From NCBI GenBank assembly GCA_022823945.1, contig JAJEBK010000036.1, positions 1 to 64,000 on the forward strand: DNA of 64,000 bases, written 5' to 3'. The DNA comes from Anaerolineae bacterium (GTDB lineage: Bacteria; Chloroflexota; Anaerolineae; Aggregatilineales; Phototrophicaceae). Position 1 is the stretch's first letter. Each line of letters begins with the position of its first letter. This document shows, piece after piece, positions 32,650 through 40,599 of the stretch. The notes under the pieces are model-generated. The model was not told the DNA's origin, did not search any database, and saw only the letters and a program-made list of their open reading frames with translations. A program made the translations under genes and the position numbers.

Positions 32650-33903
32650 ATGTCCGACAATCTCTCTGCAAATGGTCCCATCCAGAGTCTCTTCCTAGGT
32701 CCAGCCGAAGCGCCAACCGATTATCGCGGCGGCAAGCTGGCGCGCAACCTGATTCTGTTTGGCCGGGTGTGCCGGGCGCTGGGCATGGGAGTCACGCCTA
32801 ACCGCATGATGGAAGTGGCGCGGGCGCTGGCGCACATCCAGCTGGGGCGCAAGCAAGACTTTTATTATGCACTGCGCGCCCACCTGGTCACCCGCCGCAG
32901 AGACATCATGTATTTTGACGAAGCCTTTGATTTGTTCTGGCGTCGTCCCGCCGATGGCTTCACCACGCTCAATCTGCAATCGCTTGGCGAAGAACGCCGC
33001 AAGCGCCAGACGCAATTCCTGCCGCCGCTGGATGCCACGCCCAGCGAAAATGGCGCCGATGCTAACGCGATCGACTCCAGCATGATCGCCCTGGTGCCCA
33101 CCTATAGCCAGCAAGAGCGCCTGCGCAATAAAGACTTCGCCGATATGAGCGCTGACGAGCTGGAGCTGGCGAAGCGCGCAATCGCCAAAATGCCCGATTC
33201 GCTGGGCATGCGTCGCACTCGCCGCTTCGAAAATGGCCAGGGACGGCAGATCAATATGCGCCGCCTGATGAAAGATATGATCCGCAAGCAAGGCGATGTT
33301 GCGCGGCTGCCCACCCACCGACACAAAGAAAAGCCGCGCCCGGTCGTGCTGCTCTGCGATATCAGCGGCAGCATGGAACGGTACACGCGCGTTTTGCTGC
33401 ACTTCATGCACACCCTGGCTGGCTCGCTTTATCAGGTCGAGTCATTTGTCTACAGCACCGATATCACAAGCATCACGCGGCAGATTCGCCAGAAGAATGT
33501 CGATGATGCTCTGGCGGATATCGGCGCGACCGTGCTGCAATGGGGCGGCGGCACCATGACCGGCGAATGCTTGCACCGCTTCAACTGGCGCTGGTCGCGG
33601 CGGGTGCTGGGGCGGGGCGCGGTCGTTTTGCTGATCACCGATGGCTGGGACCGTGGCGATATCCCGCTGCTGCACAAAGAGATGGCGCGGCTGAAATTGG
33701 CTTGCCGCCGTTTGATCTGGCTGAACCCGCTGCTGGATGTGCCCGAATATGAGCCGCTCACTCGCGGGGCGCAGGCGCTGCTGCCCTATGTGCACGACTT
33801 TCTGCCCATCACCAACCTGGCCAACCTGGATGCCATCGTGGCGGCGCTGCAAAATCTGGATGCTCGCCCCAGCGCCGAGTCGTATCGGCGGGCGTATTTG
33901 TAA
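32650..33903 (+). CDS. CoxE-like von Willebrand factor A domain protein
   Basis: The 417-residue protein has an N-terminal helical part and a C-terminal vWA domain. Its metal-ion site starts LLCDISGSMERYTR (Asp237, Ser239, Ser241), with GGGTMTGECL and LITDGWDRGD as later loop residues. CoxE-family proteins pair with MoxR-type CoxD in molybdenum hydroxylase maturation. ATG 32650 is preferred; an upstream ATG at 32623 lies inside the repeat. Gene order coxD-coxE is conserved although the repeat separates the two genes. Confidence 0.8.
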   Translation: MSDNLSANGPIQSLFLGPAEAPTDYRGGKLARNLILFGRVCRALGMGVTPNRMMEVARALAHIQLGRKQDFYYALRAHLVTRRRDIMYFDEAFDLFWRRPADGFTTLNLQSLGEERRKRQTQFLPPLDATPSENGADANAIDSSMIALVPTYSQQERLRNKDFADMSADELELAKRAIAKMPDSLGMRRTRRFENGQGRQINMRRLMKDMIRKQGDVARLPTHRHKEKPRPVVLLCDISGSMERYTRVLLHFMHTLAGSLYQVESFVYSTDITSITRQIRQKNVDDALADIGATVLQWGGGTMTGECLHRFNWRWSRRVLGRGAVVLLITDGWDRGDIPLLHKEMARLKLACRRLIWLNPLLDVPEYEPLTRGAQALLPYVHDFLPITNLANLDAIVAALQNLDARPSAESYRRAYL

Positions 33904-33912
33904 TTCTGCCGA

Positions 33913-34022
33913 CAACCCCCTCGATCCCCCCGACAGGTCAGGGGGAGGCTAGACCCCCACCCCAAACCCCTCCCCCAAAATGAGGGAGGGGCTTCTCACA
34001 CCATCTCAATCCCCCGACGGGT
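33913..34022. repeat. Interspersed C/G-rich repeat
   Basis: CCCCCTCGATCCCCCCGACA, then GTCAGGGGGAGGC, and a second hairpin CCCCTCCC...GGGAGGGG at about 33966-33991. It belongs to the family at 10588, 32396 and 35620. Confidence 0.65.
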
Positions 34023-34080
34023 CTGGCGCTTACTCTGTGTCTCAGTGACTCGGTGGCAATCATCCTTTGTATCCTTTGTG
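34023..34080. repeat. CTCTGTG/ACTCGGTG-type tract
   Basis: CTTACTCTGTGTCTCAGTGA and CTTTGTATCCTTTGTGCC are close to words at 15240-15300 and 40430-40495. It lies upstream of the sugar-operon promoter. Confidence 0.45.
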
Positions 34081-34131
34081 CCCTGCAGGCTAAGGTCAGC
34101 GCGCGACCCCGAATACCAAGCAAATTGCCCC

Positions 34132-34160
34132 TTGCATAGACTGCGAGCTTCTGTTATACT
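34132..34160 (+). promoter_or_regulatory. Promoter of the GH32-sugar ABC operon
   Basis: TTGCAT, exactly 17 bases, TATACT. The predicted start of transcription falls inside the adjoining operator at 34162-34179. Confidence 0.75.
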
Positions 34161-34161
34161 A

Positions 34162-34179
34162 TATGGTAACGATACCATA
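34162..34179. promoter_or_regulatory. LacI-family-type operator
   Basis: TATGGTA ACGA TACCATA is a perfect inverted repeat with 7-bp arms around a central ACGA. It begins one base after the -10 box. The position over the transcription start and the NNTAACGNTANN-like centre suggest repression by a LacI/GalR-family protein in the absence of the sugar. No such regulator gene lies in the window. Confidence 0.7.
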
Positions 34180-34198
34180 AAGGCTATTTGGAACAATT

Positions 34199-35668
34199 AT
34201 GCCAATCGCTTCGCGTGACAGCAGCATTCCGCGCCTGTTGGATGCGACAGACATCCACCGTCCCCGTTATCACTTTTTGCCCGCCGCCAACTGGATGAAC
34301 GATCCCAACGGCGTTATTTTCTGGCAGGGACAGTATCACCTCTTCTTCCAATACAACCCCGATGGTGCCTGGCACGCCAATATGCACTGGGGGCATGCTA
34401 TCAGCGCCGACCTGGTGCGCTGGCAAGAGCTGCCCATCGCCATCGCGCCCACGCCCAACTCGCCAGATCAGGGCGGCATCTTTTCCGGCTGCATGGTGGA
34501 CGATGCTGGAACGCCGACCGCCTTTTACACCGGCGTCAATGATGATTACACCGTGCAGGCGCAATGCCTGGCGCGCGGCAGCGATGACCTGCGGGAATGG
34601 CAGAAGCACCCCGGCAATCCTGTCATCGGCGAGGTGCCGCCGGCGCTGGGACAAAGGCGCGACTTCCGCGATCCGTTCGTGTGGCGCGGCGAAAGCTGCT
34701 GGTACATGGCGCTGGCTTCGCACATCGTCGGCGTGGGCGGCGCAGTGCTGTTGTATCGCTCGCAAAACCTCACCGACTGGCAATATGCCCATCCGCTCTA
34801 TGTGGGAGAAAAAGCCCGAAACGGACGCAATTATGAATGCCCGAACTTCTTCCCGCTGGGCGATATGTGGGTGCTGATCGTCTCGGCGCAGCTGGATCAT
34901 GCGCCAGCGCAGACTCTGTACTGGGTCGGCCGCTTCGAAAACGAGCGCTTTTATCCCGAGCATGAAGCGGTCTATGACGCCGGCTGCAGCTATGCCAGTT
35001 TGTGCGGAAACGCTGCCGATGGCGGCATGTTGATCTATTCGTGGCTGCGCGAAGAGCGGAGCAGGGCAGCCCAGCGCGAGTCTGGCTGGACGGGCGTGCA
35101 AGCTGTGCCGCGAACCCTCAGCCTGGATGCGCAAAATCGCCTGGTCAGCCAGCCTGTGGCCGCCTTGCAGACTCTGCGCAGCGCGCATTTCCACTACAGC
35201 GCGGGCGAAGTAGCGGCAGGCTGCTTGGTGGCTCGTGGCTTGTCGCTGGATATCGAGGCGAACTTCGACACAGCGGTCGCCCCACGCTGTGGGTTGGAAG
35301 TGGCACTCTCCGCCGATGGCTGCGAAAAAGCGGCCATCCTCTACGACAGCGAGACGCAGACGCTGCAAGTCAAGCGCCAGTATCGTAATCCGCCCCCCGA
35401 TTATGCTGACGAGACGCAGGGCATCCCGCATCGGCTGGACGCGGGCGAGACGCTGCAATTGCGCGTGCTGCTGGATGGCTCGGTGATTGAGGTGATCGCC
35501 AATGGGCGCGCGCGCATCACCAGCCGCTTTTATGTGAGCGACGCGGCGAATGACGGGCTGCGCGTGCTGGCTACCGAGGCGCTGCGCGGGCTGGATATCT
35601 GGGAAATGTCATCAATTTGGCAACCCCCCTCGGTCCCCCCGACGAGTCAGGGGGAGGAAAACCCTTGA
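34199..35668 (+). CDS. Glycoside hydrolase family 32 (sucrose/fructan hydrolase)
   Basis: The 489-residue enzyme has the three GH32 signatures: WMNDPNG with nucleophile Asp35, FRDPF with Asp158, and ECPNFF with acid/base Glu213. The C-terminal beta-sandwich ends with LDGSVIEVIANGRARITSRFY. No signal peptide, so it probably acts in the cytoplasm on sucrose or short fructans brought in by the downstream transporter. The last residues (QPPSVPPTSQGEENP) and stop codon are encoded by an interspersed repeat, so the natural C-terminus was altered. The promoter and operator upstream suggest sugar-responsive control. Confidence 0.9.
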   Translation: MPIASRDSSIPRLLDATDIHRPRYHFLPAANWMNDPNGVIFWQGQYHLFFQYNPDGAWHANMHWGHAISADLVRWQELPIAIAPTPNSPDQGGIFSGCMVDDAGTPTAFYTGVNDDYTVQAQCLARGSDDLREWQKHPGNPVIGEVPPALGQRRDFRDPFVWRGESCWYMALASHIVGVGGAVLLYRSQNLTDWQYAHPLYVGEKARNGRNYECPNFFPLGDMWVLIVSAQLDHAPAQTLYWVGRFENERFYPEHEAVYDAGCSYASLCGNAADGGMLIYSWLREERSRAAQRESGWTGVQAVPRTLSLDAQNRLVSQPVAALQTLRSAHFHYSAGEVAAGCLVARGLSLDIEANFDTAVAPRCGLEVALSADGCEKAAILYDSETQTLQVKRQYRNPPPDYADETQGIPHRLDAGETLQLRVLLDGSVIEVIANGRARITSRFYVSDAANDGLRVLATEALRGLDIWEMSSIWQPPSVPPTSQGEENP

Positions 35669-35733
35669 GGAGTCTGTAGGCAGGCTTTGGCTACCCTCTC
35701 CGTCTTGACGGGGAGGGGCTGGGGGAGGGGTCA
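35620..35733. repeat. Interspersed C/G-rich repeat at the end of the GH32 gene
   Basis: CAACCCCCCTCGGTCCCCCC, then GAGTCAGGGGGAGG, GGCTACCCTCTCCGTCTTGA and GGGGAGGGGCTGGGGGAGGG. The first 49 bases lie inside the GH32 reading frame and supply its last residues and stop. Confidence 0.7.
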
Positions 35734-35822
35734 TTAGCATCAAAGGAGGCTTCTATACGAAATGGCAAAGCGCAAGTTCGGCATCAGTTTCGTCCAAGTA
35801 ATCAATCAAAACGAGGTGCAAG

Positions 35823-37094
35823 ATGAAGAAATACCTATCTGTCGTATTGTTTGTGGTGTTGTTGCTCTCGATGAGCGGCATCGCCAAAGCCCAGACCGAA
35901 CTCAGCCTGTGGTATCACGGCGCTGGCAATGAAACCGAACGCAGCATTCTGCTCGGCATCATTGATGACTTCAACATGGCGCAATCCGATTACACTGTCG
36001 TATTGGAAGAGTTCCCGCAAGAGTCCTACAATTCCTCGATCGTTGCCGCCGCATTGGCTGGCGACCTGCCCGATATCATTGATGTCGATGGGCCTGTCAT
36101 GCCGGGTTGGGCATGGTCTGGCTATATGCAGCCGCTGAACTTGTCCGAAGGCGCGTTGGACGACTTCTTGCCGGGCGCGATCGGCGAATGGCACGGCGAG
36201 GTCTATTCGGTTGGCTTGTGGGACGCCGCAGTATCGGTCTATGCGCGGCGCTCGGTGCTGGAAGCCCACGACATCCGCATCCCGACACTTGACGAACCCT
36301 GGAGCGGCGACGAATTCGACGCCATCCTCGAGCAACTGCAAGCCAGCGGCGATTATGAATACGCGCTCGACCTGGGCATGGCTTGGACGGGCGAGTGGTA
36401 TCCCTATGCCTTCAGCCCCTTCCTGCAGAGCTTCGGCGGCGACATGATCGACCGCTCGACCTATCTGACAGCCGAGGGCATGCTGAATGGCGAGGCTGGC
36501 GTGGCATTTGGCGAATGGTGGCAGAGCTTGTTTGAGCGCGGTTTGGCGCCCGGCACCTCGCAAGATGGCGCTGATCGCGAAACCGGCTTCATCGATGGCA
36601 AGTATGCCTTGCAGTGGAATGGCAACTGGGCAGGCATCAACACCTTGGAAGCGGTCGGCGATGACCTGCTCTTCTTGCCTGCGCCCGACTTCGGCAGTGG
36701 CAGCACTATCGGCGCGGCATCCTGGCAGTTTGGCATCTCCTCCTCCAGCATGAATCCAGAAGGCGCGAATGCTTTCATCGAACATGCCATTCAGGACGAG
36801 TACCTGGCCGCCTTCTCCGACGGCATCGGCTTGATCCCGGCCACGGCTGGCGCTGCGGCCATGTCGGAGCACTACTCCGAAGGTGGCGCGCTTGAGGTGT
36901 ACTTTGGCCTCAGCGAGGCGCAGGCGCTGGTCCGCCCGGTCACGCCTGGTTATGCCACAGTCGCGCTGGTCTTCGAGAAAGCGTTGGCAGATATCGCCAA
37001 TGGCGCCGATGTTCAGGATACGCTGGACGCGGCTGTTGACGAAATCGACCAGGATATCGAAGACAACATGGGCTACGGCTTCGGCGATATGTAG
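35823..37094 (+). CDS. Sugar ABC transporter solute-binding protein
   Basis: The 423-residue family 1 extracellular solute-binding protein has a signal peptide (KKYLSVVLFVVLLLSMSGIA then KAQ). There is no lipobox Cys, which is unusual for a sugar-binding protein of a cell with a single membrane. The mature part begins TELSLWYHGAGNETERSILL and shows the typical PDIIDVDG loop. GAGGTG lies before ATG. It is followed by two permease genes; no ATPase is in the operon, so a shared MsmK-like ATPase encoded elsewhere is inferred. The ligand is probably sucrose or a fructo-oligosaccharide, from the GH32 partner. Confidence 0.85.
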   Translation: MKKYLSVVLFVVLLLSMSGIAKAQTELSLWYHGAGNETERSILLGIIDDFNMAQSDYTVVLEEFPQESYNSSIVAAALAGDLPDIIDVDGPVMPGWAWSGYMQPLNLSEGALDDFLPGAIGEWHGEVYSVGLWDAAVSVYARRSVLEAHDIRIPTLDEPWSGDEFDAILEQLQASGDYEYALDLGMAWTGEWYPYAFSPFLQSFGGDMIDRSTYLTAEGMLNGEAGVAFGEWWQSLFERGLAPGTSQDGADRETGFIDGKYALQWNGNWAGINTLEAVGDDLLFLPAPDFGSGSTIGAASWQFGISSSSMNPEGANAFIEHAIQDEYLAAFSDGIGLIPATAGAAAMSEHYSEGGALEVYFGLSEAQALVRPVTPGYATVALVFEKALADIANGADVQDTLDAAVDEIDQDIEDNMGYGFGDM

Positions 37095-37109
37095 CTCGGT
37101 TTTCTCCCT

Positions 37110-37138
37110 CTGTCCCCCCAGCTGGTTTTGGGGGACAG
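37110..37138 (+). promoter_or_regulatory. Hairpin between binding protein and permease genes
   Basis: CTGTCCCCC and GGGGGACAG form a 9-bp stem. No T-run follows. Such hairpins after binding-protein genes often protect the upstream mRNA and lower downstream expression, giving excess binding protein. Confidence 0.55.
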
Positions 37139-37220
37139 CCTGGATAATCTTGGGCGAGGCGTTGACCGCAATTTGGCGACCTCGCCCCCGCGCATTCTGT
37201 TTAGTATTCAGGGCAAGCTC

Positions 37221-38357
37221 GTGACAACAGCAGCCGAAGCCAGACAAAAAGCGCCGCTCTGGGTGCGCTGGCTGCTCCCCAAAGACGCGCCCCTATACCA
37301 ACGCAATGACGCCGTTATCGGCTGGTTGATGGCCGCACCCGCTCTCGTCATTTTGACTGTCTTTCTCATCATCCCCTTTTTCATGGCTTTTTTCTGGTCC
37401 TTCACCAACCAACGACTCATCTCCCCAAATCCCACAGAATGGGTCGGCTTGCGCAACTTCGGGCGCTTGCTGAATGTACAGGTGTTCAACCTCGAGCCAG
37501 AGCGCGATACGGCTGGCCATATCGTCTATGACGATGGCGCGATCGCCTACCCGCGCCTGCGCAATTTCACCCGCAACAACCCCGACTATCCGCACTTGGA
37601 CGGCTTGCGCGAATTCACTTCGTGGCAATCGGGCGAAAACCGCACCGTAATCCTGGTTGGCGATGTCGTCTTTTTGCGCGCCTTGATCAACACGCTCATA
37701 TTTGCCGCCGTCATCGCGCCCCTGCAAGGCGGCTTGGCGCTGTTGCTGGCGCTGTTGTTGAATCAGGCTTTGCCTTTTATCAATGTCTTCCGCTCGGTGT
37801 ATTTTGCGCCGGTGGTGGTGTCGATGGTGGTGGTGGCGCTGTTGTGGCGTTTCATCTACGATGGCCAAAACGGCTTGTTGAATACGATCTTGGGCATGCT
37901 CAGCTTCGGCAGCTTTCAGCCGGTCGATTGGCTGGGCAATCCCTACACAGCCTTGCCAGCGATGATCGCCATGTCGGCCTGGCAGGCGGTCGGCTTCCAC
38001 ATGGTGATCTGGCTGGCCGGCTTGCAGACCATCCCCGCCAGCTTGTACGAAGCAGCCGGGCTGGACGGCGCCGGCGCTTGGCAAAAGTTCCGCTATGTCA
38101 CCTGGCCTGGCTTGCGCAACACAGCGGTGCTGGTGCTCATCGTCATCACGATTCAGGCGATGGGCTTGTTTGTGCAGGTCGATGTCATGACACGCGGCGG
38201 ACCGCTGGATGCGACGCAATCGGTCGTGTTTCAGGCGGTGCAGCGCGGCTATGACAAGCAAGATATCGCCGAAGGTTCTGCCATTTCGGTCCTGCTGTTC
38301 ATCATCGTCTTCGTCATCGCCATGGTGCAGCGCTATATCACGCGGGAGCGAGAGTAG
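37221..38357 (+). CDS. Sugar ABC transporter permease (MalF type)
   Basis: The 378-residue membrane protein has the EAA loop YEAAGLDGAGAWQKFRYVTW. It has a first span around LMAAPALVILTVFLIIPFFM. Between the first and second spans lies a long outer loop of about 90 residues (from NVQVFNLEPERDTAGH to TVILVGDVVF), larger than in most sugar permeases of this group. Start GTG 37221 has AGGG upstream; the frame is open further but that part is not permease-like. Confidence 0.8.
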   Translation: MTTAAEARQKAPLWVRWLLPKDAPLYQRNDAVIGWLMAAPALVILTVFLIIPFFMAFFWSFTNQRLISPNPTEWVGLRNFGRLLNVQVFNLEPERDTAGHIVYDDGAIAYPRLRNFTRNNPDYPHLDGLREFTSWQSGENRTVILVGDVVFLRALINTLIFAAVIAPLQGGLALLLALLLNQALPFINVFRSVYFAPVVVSMVVVALLWRFIYDGQNGLLNTILGMLSFGSFQPVDWLGNPYTALPAMIAMSAWQAVGFHMVIWLAGLQTIPASLYEAAGLDGAGAWQKFRYVTWPGLRNTAVLVLIVITIQAMGLFVQVDVMTRGGPLDATQSVVFQAVQRGYDKQDIAEGSAISVLLFIIVFVIAMVQRYITRERE

Positions 38358-38359
38358 CC

Positions 38360-39241
38360 ATGCGGTCGATGAGCTTCGAGAATCAACAAAGGCTGCTCAT
38401 CGGCTTGCGCTATGCCTTGCTGATTCTGATTGCGATGATCTTCATCTTCCCGATCGTCTTCATGGTGGTGTCATCTTTGAAGCCAGATATGCAGTTGCTG
38501 CGCGATTCTGGCTCGCTGCGCGCCTTTTTGCCGGTGGGCGATATCTCGCTGGACAACTACGCGGACGCTTTCGAACGCGTGCCCATGCTGCAATTCTTCT
38601 TCAACTCAGTCTTCACGACGGTGGTCTCGGTGGCGGTGGCGCTATGGCTGAACTCGATGGCGGCGTTCTCATTCGCCTTCTTACAGTGGCGAGGCAAGGC
38701 GCTGGTGCTGTCGCTGATTATCGCTACCTTCATCGTGCCCTTTGAGGTCATCGCCATCCCGCTGCTGATGGTGGTCAACAACCTGCCCTGGCTGGGTTCT
38801 GAGGGCATCGAGATCGGCTGGCTGAATAGTTATCATGTGCAAATCATTCCCTTCATCGCCGATTCGTTGGGCATCTTCTTGTTCTATCAATACTTCCGCG
38901 ACTTGCCCGATGAATTGGTCGAAGCCGCGCGCATCGATGGCGCCAGCATCTGGCAGATTTATACGCGCATCATCATGCCCATCGCTGGTCCCATTTTAGC
39001 GACAGTCGCCATCCTCAAGTTCTTGGGGATGTGGAATGCTTATATCTGGCCCCTGATGACCATCCGCAGCGAAGAACTGCGTCCGATCATGGTGGGCTTG
39101 CAGTATTTCTTCCAGTTGAATACTGCTTGGGGCGAGATCATGGCCTATCTGTCGGTGGTCACGATCCCGGTGCTGCTCTTCTACCTGGCATTGCAGCGCG
39201 CCTTCATCGAGAGCATCGCCACATCGGGCATCAAGGGCTGA
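38360..39241 (+). CDS. Sugar ABC transporter permease (MalG type)
   Basis: The 293-residue membrane protein is the second permease. The EAA loop is VEAARIDGASIWQIYTRIIM. The N-terminal span is YALLILIAMIFIFPIVFMVV. GGAGCGAGAG lies before the ATG, 2 bp after the MalF-type gene. Its end overlaps the convergent 39231-39770 gene by 11 bp. Confidence 0.9.
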   Translation: MRSMSFENQQRLLIGLRYALLILIAMIFIFPIVFMVVSSLKPDMQLLRDSGSLRAFLPVGDISLDNYADAFERVPMLQFFFNSVFTTVVSVAVALWLNSMAAFSFAFLQWRGKALVLSLIIATFIVPFEVIAIPLLMVVNNLPWLGSEGIEIGWLNSYHVQIIPFIADSLGIFLFYQYFRDLPDELVEAARIDGASIWQIYTRIIMPIAGPILATVAILKFLGMWNAYIWPLMTIRSEELRPIMVGLQYFFQLNTAWGEIMAYLSVVTIPVLLFYLALQRAFIESIATSGIKG

Positions 39242-39770
39242 GCGCTTTTCGCAGCTTCTTCGCCAGGTCTTCCAGGTGTTCGACTTCGTGCAGGCACAAG
39301 CCGCGCGCCGCATAATACACCGATTCGCTGCGCTTGACGCCGTCGCGATATACCGAGCGCTCCCACTGCTTTGGCTTCAGCCCGCGCAAGACGCGTAGCA
39401 GCGCCCGCCGGCGAAAATCGAAATAGTCCAGCAGCTCGGCGACTTGGAAGGCTTCATAGCGCATCAACTTGCCCCAGTCGCGTTCGGCATGGATGCGCGG
39501 CAGCTGCGGATGATCCAACAGCAGAGCATGAACAATCGGATATTCGCCGCGTTCCGCGCAATAGATCAGATGCGTCAAGTCGCGCTTGAAGCTGCGCTCG
39601 CCTGCTCCGAGCGGCGTGGTCAGCTCGGTTTCGGTCAATCCCGCGCCCAGGTTGCGCAGCCGTTGTGGTGCAGCGCTCAGCACAGTTATCGTCAGCTCGA
39701 TGCGTTCGGGCGATTGTCTGGTGGTCAGCCGCTTGACCAGCGTGGCTTTCTTGGGCAATCCGCCGCTCAC
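39231..39770 (-). CDS. DinB-like (DinB_2) protein
   Basis: The 179-residue protein fits the DinB_2 group. It has RSFKRDLTHLIYCAERGEYPIV with the first His, and the C-terminal CLHEVEHLEDLAKKL with HExxH-like spacing for the remaining ligands. The start is GTG, overlapping the stop of the peptide deformylase-like gene (GTGA), so translation should be coupled. Function unknown. Confidence 0.65.
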   Translation of the reverse strand: MSGGLPKKATLVKRLTTRQSPERIELTITVLSAAPQRLRNLGAGLTETELTTPLGAGERSFKRDLTHLIYCAERGEYPIVHALLLDHPQLPRIHAERDWGKLMRYEAFQVAELLDYFDFRRRALLRVLRGLKPKQWERSVYRDGVKRSESVYYAARGLCLHEVEHLEDLAKKLRKALSP

Positions 39771-40324
39771 GCGCTCATCCCTGGCAGGTCGCTCAGCTTC
39801 AGCATGACTGTTTCGCCATCATCGCCGGGCACGGGCGTATAGAGCTCGGTTGGGTCTTGCAGGCGGTCGAGGAAGAGAATGCCATTGAAGTGGTCAATTT
39901 CGTGATGGATGACGCGCGCATCCATGCCCCGCACGCGGCGTACGATCTCTTGGCCATCTTCGCCCTGGGCGCGGAATTGAATCCAACTGGGGCGCGGCAC
40001 ATCCCAGGTGAAGATGTCGGGGATGCTCAAACAGCCGTCAAAGCCCGCTTCGTCTGCGCCCGCCGCCAGGATCTGGGGATTGATCAGCGCCAGCATGGGT
40101 TCTTCTTCGTCATCTTCGTCTTGCCCGAACTTGACGACAGTGACGCGCTTGAGCACGCCGATCTGCGCTGCGGCGATGGCTGCGCCGGGCTGTGTCTCCA
40201 GCGTGTCTTTGAGGTCCTGGACTAGCCGCCGCAGGCTCTTGCTGCGCGGGTTGGCGACCGGCTTGCTGATGCGCCGCAGTCGCGCTTCGTGCTGTGGGAA
40301 CAAGATCAGCCGTTTGACAGCCAT
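39767..40324 (-). CDS. Peptide deformylase-like protein with altered motifs
   Basis: The 185-residue protein has the polypeptide deformylase fold. Motif 1 reads GAAIAAAQIG (usual GxGLAAPQ). Motif 2 reads DGCLS (usual EGCLS, zinc Cys present). Motif 3 reads IHHEIDHFNGILFLDRL (HExxDH intact, zinc His and catalytic Glu present). Metal ligands remain, so it may be active, but it departs from the housekeeping enzyme. The insertion KFGQDEDDEEEPML is acidic. ATG 40324 is preferred over a TTG at 40357. It may act on N-formyl substrates other than nascent proteins. Confidence 0.75.
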   Translation of the reverse strand: MAVKRLILFPQHEARLRRISKPVANPRSKSLRRLVQDLKDTLETQPGAAIAAAQIGVLKRVTVVKFGQDEDDEEEPMLALINPQILAAGADEAGFDGCLSIPDIFTWDVPRPSWIQFRAQGEDGQEIVRRVRGMDARVIHHEIDHFNGILFLDRLQDPTELYTPVPGDDGETVMLKLSDLPGMSA

Positions 40325-40429
40325 TTTCCGCCGGATTGCTGTGTTTTCGCCGCGCAATCCTAGCAGAAAGGATGGGCTGTCTGTAGGGCTTTCCTCCGCT
40401 CAGGAAAACCAATAGAGTAATAAAAGATT

Positions 40430-40495
40430 TAGCCACCGAGTACACCGAGTGATATATACCTCTGTGCTCTCTGTGTTCTCTGTGTCGAAAAAATG
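40430..40495. repeat. CTCTGTG/ACCGAGT-type tract
   Basis: GCCACCGAGTACACCGAGTG followed by CCTCTGTGCTCTCTGTGTTC. This is the inverse form of the tracts at 15207-15305 and 34023-34080. Confidence 0.5.
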
Positions 40496-40599
40496 CGCAA
40501 TACGATGTGTGGTTCAGCTCTGGCGCAAAGCGCACGCTAGACCTGTGAAGCCCGCCTCAATTCGACTACCATAGCCGTGACCGGCAGCCACGGAGGCGA

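Noticed and set aside
37128-37220. Longer start of the MalF-type permease
   Set aside because: The added residues overlap the 37110-37138 hairpin and are not permease-like; GTG 37221 has an AGGG site and starts where homologs start.
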